From contig JAGKXD010000027.1 of NCBI GenBank assembly GCA_021151525.1, positions 1 to 43,037 on the forward strand: a DNA stretch of 43,037 nucleotides, read 5' to 3'. The notes beneath the pieces were generated by a model. The model saw only the letters and a list, made by a program, of their open reading frames with translations. It did not search any database and had not been told where the DNA came from. Both the position numbers and the translations under genes were made by a program. Shown piece by piece: positions 1 to 7,014 of the stretch. Each line of letters begins with the position of its first letter. Within the stretch, counting starts at the first letter, position 1. The DNA is from Cellvibrionaceae bacterium. GTDB lineage: Bacteria > Pseudomonadota > Gammaproteobacteria > Pseudomonadales > Cellvibrionaceae.

Positions 1-8
1 TTTTTAAC

Positions 9-43
9 AGCTGGATCCCCGCTACGCGAGGATGACGACTCCC
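9..43 (+). repeat. 35-bp dispersed palindromic repeat, copy 1
   Basis: First of six near-identical copies of a 35-bp unit with core CTGGATCCCCGCTACGCGAG. The centre is an imperfect inverted repeat of about 8 bp around a 3-nt loop. Read on this strand the stem has one C/A mismatch; read on the other strand it has a G-U-compatible pair. This copy and the one at 974 are in the same orientation and bracket the DUF2971 gene. No transposase or REP-associated tyrosine transposase is visible in the window. Confidence 0.85.
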
Positions 44-155
44 ATATAAAGCTAGTGTTTCTACTTTTCTCTTGGGAATATTTTTTTCCAGTCAACAACT
101 CAAAACCGTAGGTTGTCAATCGCGAAGCATTGAGCCGAATTCATAGGGTTTAAAA

Positions 156-968
156 ATGCATCTATATAAATATAGAGAATTTTCTCTAAACCACATACAA
201 GCAATCACAAATAATGAACTATGGTTTTCGGTCGGCAGTACTTTTAATGACCCCTTTGATAGTCAGCCGCCAATGGCTTTGTATTCAACTGATTCATTAT
301 TTGAGTCGATGAGGAGAAATGCAAAATTCGATGCAATGAATGACTTAGTATTGAGGGCTTGGGCGGAAGCTTTCCTAAATACTCCTAAAAGGTCTGAAGC
401 GAATGTATGGGATGTAATTGAAAAATCAATTGTGCGTTGGTCTACAGGTAGTTTCATACATTGTCTGTCTCGTACAAATGAAAATATTTTAATGTGGAGC
501 CACTATGCTAATTTTCATAAAGGCTTTTGTGTAAGATATAAATTAGATAAGTTACTTTCAAATCTTGATTTACTAACACATGGCCCAGTTCAATGCGAGA
601 ATGAATCTAAAGATATTTTGAAAATGTTGGATGTAAATACATTTCTAGATGTTGATGCTCGTTACAATCAAAAAATTAAGGAGATTGTAATTTCTATTCT
701 CATGCAGAAGGCTAAGGATTGGGAATATGAGGAGGAGTATCGAATTATATTGAATGAGCTTTCGGCTTCGGCGAATGAACTCTCTAAATGTGTAGTTCAT
801 TCAACGGATGCGATAGACGGAATATTTTTTGGAGTAAACTCAACCGAAAGAGATCGTGCCTTTTTAAAAGATTCTTTAAAAGACCGAGATATTGAGTTTT
901 ATGCAATGAAAAAGCATGAGTTGGATTTTAAACTCGTACCACATCCCTATATAACGCAGTCAGAATAA
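156..968 (+). CDS. DUF2971 family protein
   Basis: A 270-residue soluble protein with no signal peptide or membrane segment. The N-terminus (LYKYR, then LWFS and FNDPFDS), the central MWSHYA...GFCVRY segment and the later DWEYEEEYRII segment are the usual conserved blocks of the DUF2971 family, so the family call is firm; its biochemical role is not known. DUF2971 genes are frequent in accessory and defence-rich regions. The gene is visibly richer in A and T than the genes that follow and lies between two direct copies of the 35-bp repeat, which suggests recent acquisition (inference). The ATG start gives a complete family-length protein. No operon partner is seen. Confidence 0.85.
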   Translation: MHLYKYREFSLNHIQAITNNELWFSVGSTFNDPFDSQPPMALYSTDSLFESMRRNAKFDAMNDLVLRAWAEAFLNTPKRSEANVWDVIEKSIVRWSTGSFIHCLSRTNENILMWSHYANFHKGFCVRYKLDKLLSNLDLLTHGPVQCENESKDILKMLDVNTFLDVDARYNQKIKEIVISILMQKAKDWEYEEEYRIILNELSASANELSKCVVHSTDAIDGIFFGVNSTERDRAFLKDSLKDRDIEFYAMKKHELDFKLVPHPYITQSE

Positions 969-973
969 TACAA

Positions 974-1008
974 AGCTGGATCCCCGCTACGCGAGGATGA
1001 CGACTCCC
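974..1008 (+). repeat. 35-bp dispersed palindromic repeat, copy 2
   Basis: Same unit and same orientation as the copy at 9-43, beginning six bases after the DUF2971 stop codon. The two copies form a direct-repeat pair around that gene. As a stem-loop close behind the stop codon it might also stabilise the mRNA 3' end, although no T-run follows. Confidence 0.85.
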
Positions 1009-1054
1009 TCTTGAATTACTTTAATCTCAACTAACCAAGCTTCGCTCAAAATCC

Positions 1055-2659
1055 CTAAACCGGCTTAGTAATCACCCCATTACAAATCGGCTGAAACGCC
1101 GTCATTCTATCCACCATCACACTGCTGCCAATGCCGTTGCCTTTGAATAAGGTGCCGAATTGGTTTTGTTCGCCGTGGAGTGCCATGTAATTCAAAATAA
1201 CAGTCTCCACCAATAAGTTGACGTTGTTGGCGGCGGGGCTGGATGAGGTTTCTACGTCGCCGCTGGCGCGCATGTAGCCGAGTTGTTGGTGGACTCGCTG
1301 CGCCATGGTGATAGTGGCTGGGTCTGAGCTGGTGCCGTCCATGAGGATGGGGCGTTTGGTGGGGTTGTACACCAAAAAGTAGGCGGAGGCGGTTTGTTGG
1401 TCGTCGCCCGTCCACTGGCCTTTACCGCGACCATCGGTGCTGTTGTCGGCCATGCCGTTGCTGAATACGGAGCCGTCGCTGAACACGTAAATCATGATCG
1501 GCATTTGTAGGCGTGCGGCGTATTCCAAGCAAGCGCCAATGCATTTGCCGGCGCGCTCGTCGCGCATTTCACCTGCGGAGCGGTTGCCGGTGTGATAGTC
1601 GAAGCCGCCCATGGTGATGGTGCCTGCGCCAGCGTAACCATTTACGACCAACTTCATGACTGATGCTGCCTTGCGGAATTCGCTGTCGTTGTCGAATTCG
1701 GCTTGGGTGAAAATACCAGTGGGGCCGACGATATTGGGGTCATCCACTACGCTAATGCTGCGTGGGTCGCCAAAGCGATCGGCGATGTCGGCACTTTTGA
1801 TGTAGCCGCAGCGAATCATTTCTTTCAATTCGGCATCGCGTGCGGTGCCGGTTTTCACGTATTTGAGTTTGGCATCGCTCAGACGGTACATGGATTCCAT
1901 GACCGAGACGGTGTCTTGCTGGCTCATCAAGCTCACCAGATCGCCCACGTCGATTAAACCTTTTACATCGCTGGGGTTGTCGATTTTGGTGGGGCGAACT
2001 TCAAGGTTAATCATGCTGGAGGGCGACATGGAGTTGCCGCCAGAGTCGCTATTGACCGAGCCGATCAGGGTTAGCAACGAACCATCGGCACCGGCTTTGT
2101 TGATGCCGTACATGGGGTTGTGCGGGTTGTTGCCGGTGTCGTTTTCCGAGCGTGCGGCAATCACTGCGCCATTGGTCATGGCGGCGGTGGTAACGGCTAC
2201 TTTGCTTTTGATGCCGCGCAACACGGCGCTGTCACTGTGAAAGGCCAAGCCGAGGCTTTGGTCGATAAAATTGGTGGTCGAAGAATTGGGAGCCATGGCT
2301 GCGGGCAAGCCCTGTTTACTGTAACCGGCGGTGCTGATGAGATCCAACTGGCCGCCTTTTTGACCGACGAGTACGTTGGAACCGGCGATATTGGCGCCAC
2401 CAGCGAGATCGAAACAAATAAACGGAATCTTACCTGCGCCTTGAGAGGCGATACCGCACTGGGCGCGTTTATCGGCTATGTCTGCCGACAGGCTCGCCAT
2501 GGCGGAGGGTGCCAGCAAGCTAAACAAGGAGCCGCCCGCGAGTGTTACGCCGCCGGCCATAAACCCTTGCGCGATCAATTCGCGGCGAGTGATGGGGCGA
2601 CGATGGCTGTTGAGCAACAGCGGTGCGTCTGGGTGAAGTGGAGCTTTGTTTCTGGCCAT
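1055..2659 (-). CDS. Tat-exported protein, DUF1501-like
   Basis: A 534-residue protein with a twin-arginine signal: TRRELIA at about residues 24-30, a hydrophobic glycine-rich stretch, and a likely cleavage after PSAMA near residue 54. The body resembles the DUF1501 group of exported proteins (a FDLAGGAN block near residue 83 and long glycine-rich loops), but I place the family only loosely. Export by Tat implies folding, perhaps with a cofactor, before transport. It is the last gene of a minus-strand arm after the heme/LamG lipoprotein, separated from it by about 230 bases holding an inverted pair of 35-bp repeats. DUF1501 proteins often pair with cytochrome-like secreted proteins, which fits here. 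Substrate and role are unknown. Confidence 0.6.
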   Translation of the reverse strand: MARNKAPLHPDAPLLLNSHRRPITRRELIAQGFMAGGVTLAGGSLFSLLAPSAMASLSADIADKRAQCGIASQGAGKIPFICFDLAGGANIAGSNVLVGQKGGQLDLISTAGYSKQGLPAAMAPNSSTTNFIDQSLGLAFHSDSAVLRGIKSKVAVTTAAMTNGAVIAARSENDTGNNPHNPMYGINKAGADGSLLTLIGSVNSDSGGNSMSPSSMINLEVRPTKIDNPSDVKGLIDVGDLVSLMSQQDTVSVMESMYRLSDAKLKYVKTGTARDAELKEMIRCGYIKSADIADRFGDPRSISVVDDPNIVGPTGIFTQAEFDNDSEFRKAASVMKLVVNGYAGAGTITMGGFDYHTGNRSAGEMRDERAGKCIGACLEYAARLQMPIMIYVFSDGSVFSNGMADNSTDGRGKGQWTGDDQQTASAYFLVYNPTKRPILMDGTSSDPATITMAQRVHQQLGYMRASGDVETSSSPAANNVNLLVETVILNYMALHGEQNQFGTLFKGNGIGSSVMVDRMTAFQPICNGVITKPV

Positions 2660-2740
2660 GTCTTAACCTGCTGTTAGCGGTTCAATTTTGTTTCTGATAC
2701 CTCTTTCAAAAAGAGGGTCAGAGTAAAACTAATTTAAGAA

Positions 2741-2774
2741 GGGGACGTCATCCTCGCATAGCGGGGATCCAGCT
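2741..2774 (-). repeat. 35-bp dispersed palindromic repeat, copy 3 (inverted pair, left)
   Basis: Inverted copy of the 35-bp unit with one base change in the loop (GCATAGC in place of GCGTAGC). With the copy at 2796-2830 it forms a head-to-head pair about 21 bases apart. The pair could fold into one long hairpin in the transcript between the LamG lipoprotein gene and the Tat-exported gene. Confidence 0.85.
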
Positions 2775-2795
2775 TTTGATTTTTGGTCTGTCAAC

Positions 2796-2830
2796 GGCTG
2801 GATCCCCGCTACGCGAGGATGACGATTCCC
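2796..2830 (+). repeat. 35-bp dispersed palindromic repeat, copy 4 (inverted pair, right)
   Basis: Plus-orientation copy completing the inverted pair with 2741-2774. The arrangement resembles a BIME-type REP pair. It sits inside a putative operon, so it may act as an mRNA stability or attenuation element for the downstream gene (inference). Confidence 0.85.
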
Positions 2831-2893
2831 TTCTAAGTGATTTCATATTGGCTCAAAGAACCTCGATACATTCCCAAGCTAGGAATGGGTCGC

Positions 2894-5470
2894 TTACTGC
2901 AACAACATCACCGCACTACCCAAGGCCGCCGAACAGGCAGCTTTGACGGTGGTGAGAGTTCTGTCCGCGGCGCAGCTGCTGCCGCAGGCGGTCATGGTGT
3001 CGATCAATTTGTTCAATTCGGTGCGCATAAGTGCTGGGTCTGCTTGGGTGTTCAAAGCGCTGCCGCTGATTTCGGCGGCGAGCAGATGCTTGAGCAGTGG
3101 CTCGATAATTTGGCTGCGGCTGCTTGCGCTGAAGGCGCTGGATGCAGGTGCGGCAAAATTGAAACCACTGAAATAGCTATCGCGCAGGCTATTGGGCGCA
3201 CTACTGCTGCCTACCAAGGCGTTGCAGTAAGCTACGGTCAGTTGGGTCACACCCATTTGCTGCGCAGCGAGGAAACCATCCAGATTGGCGAGTGTGGGCA
3301 GTTGTTGCTGCACTTTGCCGTAGGTGGTTTTCACGCTGGCGTTGGTTTGCGGAACGCCAGTCAGGGTCGAGAGCGATGCGTTGATCTCCGCAAAACGGCG
3401 TAAGCCAATCAGCGGTTGGCCGTCAATATCCGCAGGTGTGGCGGCGGGCGGAACCGCCGGTGCGGTACGTGCATAGGTTTTGCTGCCAATTTGATCGAAG
3501 GTCAGGAAGAACTGGTCTTGGTCTGGTCCACCTTTGATTTCTACCACCGTACCCAAGGTCGATAGGGTCTGGCGGCCATTGACCATGGCGTTGGAGTTGA
3601 GGGCGGTATTCAGGTTTGCAAACACTTGTCCCGTGGGCGCCTCTTCACCATTGATGCCGATATGGATTCCTTTCAGCGGAATATCGGTGGTGATGGCAGT
3701 GCCCTTCAGGTTGGTGAAGAAGGGGTTGGCGAACAGATAGCCGTAGTCGTCGAACTGTTGCACCTCAAATACCAGATAGCTATCGGGTGTGCCGATCAAG
3801 CTGGAAACGTTGAACAACAAAAGGTATTTCGCCCCTACCCCAACCTTGTAGTTGGTCATGATATCGGCGGCGGTCATGGCGCGTTTGTGAATGCCAAGGA
3901 AGCGGATGCTGCCCTGCCATTGGGTTTTAGTATCGCCGCTTACTTCGTTGCCGAGCGCTAGTGCGTAGCTGCTATCCCAATCTTTCAGAACTGCGCCTTT
4001 GCTGGGATCAGCATCGCCTGTAAATTCGCCATTTACATAAACGCGGCGACCATTGGTTTGGTCGTAAGTGACGACTACGTGCTGCAGGGTGGCTTGCAGT
4101 CGTTTGGCCGCATCCGCTGTGTGCAGCTCTTTCAAACCGTTGCCGTCGCTTTTGTCGGTGCGGTTCATAAAGCTGTAGTTGTACTCGTATTGGCCGAGCG
4201 CAAAGTTGCGGTCAGTGGCGCTGCCGGAGTAGGTCACAATGCGTGCGGGGTTGTTGTCATTGGTGCCTTGGGTCACATTATCGGGAATCACCCAGGCCTC
4301 AATGCTGTACTCGCCGGAGCCGCGAATCAGGTCGAAGAATTTACGGCTGGTGGCGGTAGTCGCCTGTGCGCGGCCAGTGTCTTTGATTTTGATGCCCCAT
4401 GCGCTGCTCCAGCCCACGTTGCCCATAATGTTCAGGTTGGCGGCTGGCTCCACGCCGCTGGTGTCATAGGCGATGCTGCCCTTGCCGGATTTGAATTCGT
4501 ATTTGGCGATCAGGTTGGTATCAATACGCCCACCGCTGGTGAGCACGAAGGCATCGCTCAAACCCACGGTTTTGCTGATGATCAGTGACGGGTCAACGTC
4601 AATAGGTTTCAAGCTGTTGGCGAATTCGGTGATCTTGGCCTCCATAGTGGCTGAGTTGGCAGCGCAGTCGCTCCAGCAGTTGTGGAAATCGCTGCGCAGA
4701 CGTTGTACGAAGCGCGATTGCGCTGGGTTATCCAAGCGGATCTTGGTTTTGGCGGCGGCATAGGCAATAGCGAGGTTGGCGGCGTAGATGCTCTCGTAAT
4801 TGGCATCGCCGGGTTTGATTTGGCTATCAAACTGGGCGAAGTAAGGTTGCTGTTTGGTGAGCGCGGTTTCCGAGTGGCAGCGCGAGCAGTATTCCGTTAG
4901 CAAAGGGTAAACGGTGGTTGCAAAGCCTGCAGGGTCTTTTGGGAAACTCTTACTATTAACCACATCCTTTTCGGCGGGCGCGATTAGGGTCACATCGTTG
5001 GCCTTGGTTTCGCTGGGGCCAGCCCAGTTGGTAATCCAGGTTGTAAGCGTATCGCCGCAAGCAACGGGGTCTTTCAACCAACAGTTATGGCCCTTGGAGA
5101 CTTTCTCAACAATATGGGATTGCGATGGATTGGAGAGTGACACCAGGCCATTGCTGATCACTTCATCGTAGGCGAGATTGATATCATCGCCGCGTGCAAA
5201 GCGGGGTGTTTGGGTGGTGTTATGGCAGCCGCCGCAGCGGTCTTCGCGGGCGATGTTAACCCACAGGCTGGTTTGGAATTTCAGAACATCGGGCGTGCCA
5301 GCGGGTTTTTGGCCTTTGTAACTAAACACTTCAGTGCCGGTATTGCCGGTACTGGTATCGGGATTGCTGGTGACTTTCGCTGAGCTGCCAGAGCCACAGC
5401 CGGTCATGATTAACAAGCTGGCGGAAAAAGCTAAAGGGAGTGCGATAAGTTTGAGTGTGAGTTTTTTCAT
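2894..5470 (-). CDS. c-type-heme lipoprotein with LamG-like domain
   Basis: An 858-residue lipoprotein: signal peptide with lipobox ending at Cys25 (TGCGSG), a low-complexity linker, then two heme-binding motifs, CGGCH at about residues 79-83 and CSRCH at about 195-199. Roughly residues 320-540 look like a LamG/concanavalin-type beta-sandwich (SIEAWVIPDN, then VVVTYDQTNGRRVYVNGE). The remaining ~300 residues are not assigned. The start is supported by an AAGGTGAG ribosome site overlapping the end of the upstream gene, 6 bases away, so translation is probably coupled. Heme attachment and outer-membrane anchoring suggest surface or periplasmic electron transfer or ligand binding. The substrate is unknown. 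Confidence 0.7.
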   Translation of the reverse strand: MKKLTLKLIALPLAFSASLLIMTGCGSGSSAKVTSNPDTSTGNTGTEVFSYKGQKPAGTPDVLKFQTSLWVNIAREDRCGGCHNTTQTPRFARGDDINLAYDEVISNGLVSLSNPSQSHIVEKVSKGHNCWLKDPVACGDTLTTWITNWAGPSETKANDVTLIAPAEKDVVNSKSFPKDPAGFATTVYPLLTEYCSRCHSETALTKQQPYFAQFDSQIKPGDANYESIYAANLAIAYAAAKTKIRLDNPAQSRFVQRLRSDFHNCWSDCAANSATMEAKITEFANSLKPIDVDPSLIISKTVGLSDAFVLTSGGRIDTNLIAKYEFKSGKGSIAYDTSGVEPAANLNIMGNVGWSSAWGIKIKDTGRAQATTATSRKFFDLIRGSGEYSIEAWVIPDNVTQGTNDNNPARIVTYSGSATDRNFALGQYEYNYSFMNRTDKSDGNGLKELHTADAAKRLQATLQHVVVTYDQTNGRRVYVNGEFTGDADPSKGAVLKDWDSSYALALGNEVSGDTKTQWQGSIRFLGIHKRAMTAADIMTNYKVGVGAKYLLLFNVSSLIGTPDSYLVFEVQQFDDYGYLFANPFFTNLKGTAITTDIPLKGIHIGINGEEAPTGQVFANLNTALNSNAMVNGRQTLSTLGTVVEIKGGPDQDQFFLTFDQIGSKTYARTAPAVPPAATPADIDGQPLIGLRRFAEINASLSTLTGVPQTNASVKTTYGKVQQQLPTLANLDGFLAAQQMGVTQLTVAYCNALVGSSSAPNSLRDSYFSGFNFAAPASSAFSASSRSQIIEPLLKHLLAAEISGSALNTQADPALMRTELNKLIDTMTACGSSCAADRTLTTVKAACSAALGSAVMLLQ

Positions 5471-5476
5471 GGTCGC

Positions 5477-6742
5477 TTACTCACCTTTGCAATAGTCGGC
5501 GGTGTCGATAAACACCTGCTTGAGTTGGTAGCCACTGGACGCAAAATTGGCGGTAATTGCATCAATTTTGCTGCGATCTGCCGCGTTTGCCGGTTTGCGT
5601 AAGCAGACGTGCTTGAATACTTTTTCAACCTGGCAGCTGGCGAAGGCTTTGCTGTAGGCCAGTTCTTTATCCATTTCTTTTGCGCCTGTGCCTTTGCCTG
5701 GGAGCGCTGAACTCCAGCCGAGATTGGTGTTAATGCCTTCACGCCAGTAGTTTTGCCAATCATCGTTGGTGGTTACATAGCCGTAAGGGAATGTAGTGCT
5801 GTTTTGCAGGTACTTTTTCTCCACGCGGCTATTGGTAACCGGGTCTACCGTACCGGCCGCGTTGTAGTGGATGCTGCCGTTTACGGCATCCGGGTCGGCG
5901 GCGGAATCAAATTCATAGTCGTAGTAGGCGTAAGCTTTCGCCATTGGGTCCATACCGCTGTGGCAACCGATGCAACCATTGAGGAACACGCGGCTGTCGC
6001 CACCGGGGCTGCGGCTTACATCTTGGCGAATGAAGTCCGGCACGCGCGTAGTATCGTGTACTTGTTCCAAATCGCGGCAGAGGTGGTTGATGAGGGTGAA
6101 GCGGAACATGGCGCGGTTGGTGCCCGCAATGAAGAAGGCTTTGGCGGCGGCGCGACTGGTGATTACACCCGAAGTTGCCTCGGCGGGAAGGCCGTTAACG
6201 CTCGACTGTTTGATCGCCATAAATTTGGTGGGATCTGTTAGATCAAGGTGCTGGTCTTCAATCGCTTGGTAGTGATTGTTGTTGCTGGTTGAGTAGGCCG
6301 GGAAACCGAGGTTGGGGTTGGCGACGTAGACCACATCATCAAACAGTACGGTGCGGAAGTCAGCGTTATCGCGCACCAAGCCAATCACTGTGGCGGTGTA
6401 GTCGTTGAGTGGGGCAAATACGGTTTGTTCGCGGTTGGTCCAAGGCGTTGCCATATTTTTCAGCACTACGCTGTAAAAGGCTTCGTTACTCATGGCGAGT
6501 TGCACGGCCTTGTCTTTTTGGCCAGCATCTAAAAAGGCGGCCATTTGCAGAAGTACGGTTTCGCTCGGCGGCACGCCCGCCACGCGGTTGTGAATTTGCA
6601 GCGCCTGCTCACGTGAGCCAGCCTGCGCTTGGGTGGCGAGTAAGGTGGCGCTGACCAAGGCGATGCCCGCATGGCGGCGTTGGCGTCGCAGCCACGCGGG
6701 GGCGACTGCAGAGAATATTTTGGAGAGATTGAGAGGGGTCAC
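5477..6742 (-). CDS. Exported protein with one c-type heme motif
   Basis: A 421-residue protein with an N-terminal signal sequence (basic RRQRRH, hydrophobic core, ATQAQA cleavage near residue 41). It carries a single heme motif CIGCH at residues 257-261, followed by SGMDPMA. The sequence around it recalls the cytochrome-associated DUF1588-type proteins, but this is a weak resemblance. A GTG start is chosen because a GGGAG ribosome site sits about 5 bases upstream. It is the first gene of the minus-strand arm and shares a 272-bp divergent promoter region with the 960-residue heme lipoprotein gene. A periplasmic redox role is likely; the function is otherwise unknown. Confidence 0.6.
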   Translation of the reverse strand: MTPLNLSKIFSAVAPAWLRRQRRHAGIALVSATLLATQAQAGSREQALQIHNRVAGVPPSETVLLQMAAFLDAGQKDKAVQLAMSNEAFYSVVLKNMATPWTNREQTVFAPLNDYTATVIGLVRDNADFRTVLFDDVVYVANPNLGFPAYSTSNNNHYQAIEDQHLDLTDPTKFMAIKQSSVNGLPAEATSGVITSRAAAKAFFIAGTNRAMFRFTLINHLCRDLEQVHDTTRVPDFIRQDVSRSPGGDSRVFLNGCIGCHSGMDPMAKAYAYYDYEFDSAADPDAVNGSIHYNAAGTVDPVTNSRVEKKYLQNSTTFPYGYVTTNDDWQNYWREGINTNLGWSSALPGKGTGAKEMDKELAYSKAFASCQVEKVFKHVCLRKPANAADRSKIDAITANFASSGYQLKQVFIDTADYCKGE

Positions 6743-7014
6743 GGCGGCTCCCGGGGGCTAGTCATCAGACAAGAAATTTCTGGGTTGATTATAGGCCTGA
6801 GTTTTGGTTAAACCTGTGTCTCGCTTGCAAATATGCTGACAACTCAATCACATAATCGCGACTGCTTATGGATTTTGTGAAATAAGTAGCAAAGGATTTT
6901 TGTCCTTTAACAAATGACACATTAATTCGTGATTAAATCGAGAGAATGGCCTATACACTTCACTGACAATGATAACCCTCAAATTGTCCTCCCTACATTC
7001 TCAAGGCAGTGCTT
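6743..7014. promoter_or_regulatory. Divergent promoter region with Fur-box-like site
   Basis: This intergenic space separates the two arms of the heme/beta-barrel locus and must hold both promoters. At 6965-6983 the sequence GACAATGATAACCCTCAAA matches 13 of 19 positions of the classical Fur box, with the first two hexamers matching 10 of 12. The first hexamer also has a perfect inverted copy at 6983-6988. Iron regulation would suit a heme-rich cluster but is only suggested by this partial match. Confidence 0.3.

Noticed and set aside
2120..2677. Plus-strand open frame over the Tat-exported gene start
   Set aside because: Low-complexity shadow of the minus-strand gene; the minus strand has a proper Tat signal.
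4058..4588. Plus-strand open frame opposite the LamG lipoprotein
   Set aside because: Val/Ala/Gly-rich shadow of the minus-strand gene, which has heme motifs and a LamG pattern.
5753..6241. Plus-strand open frame opposite the single-heme protein
   Set aside because: Shadow frame without a signal or motif; the minus strand has the CIGCH motif and signal peptide.
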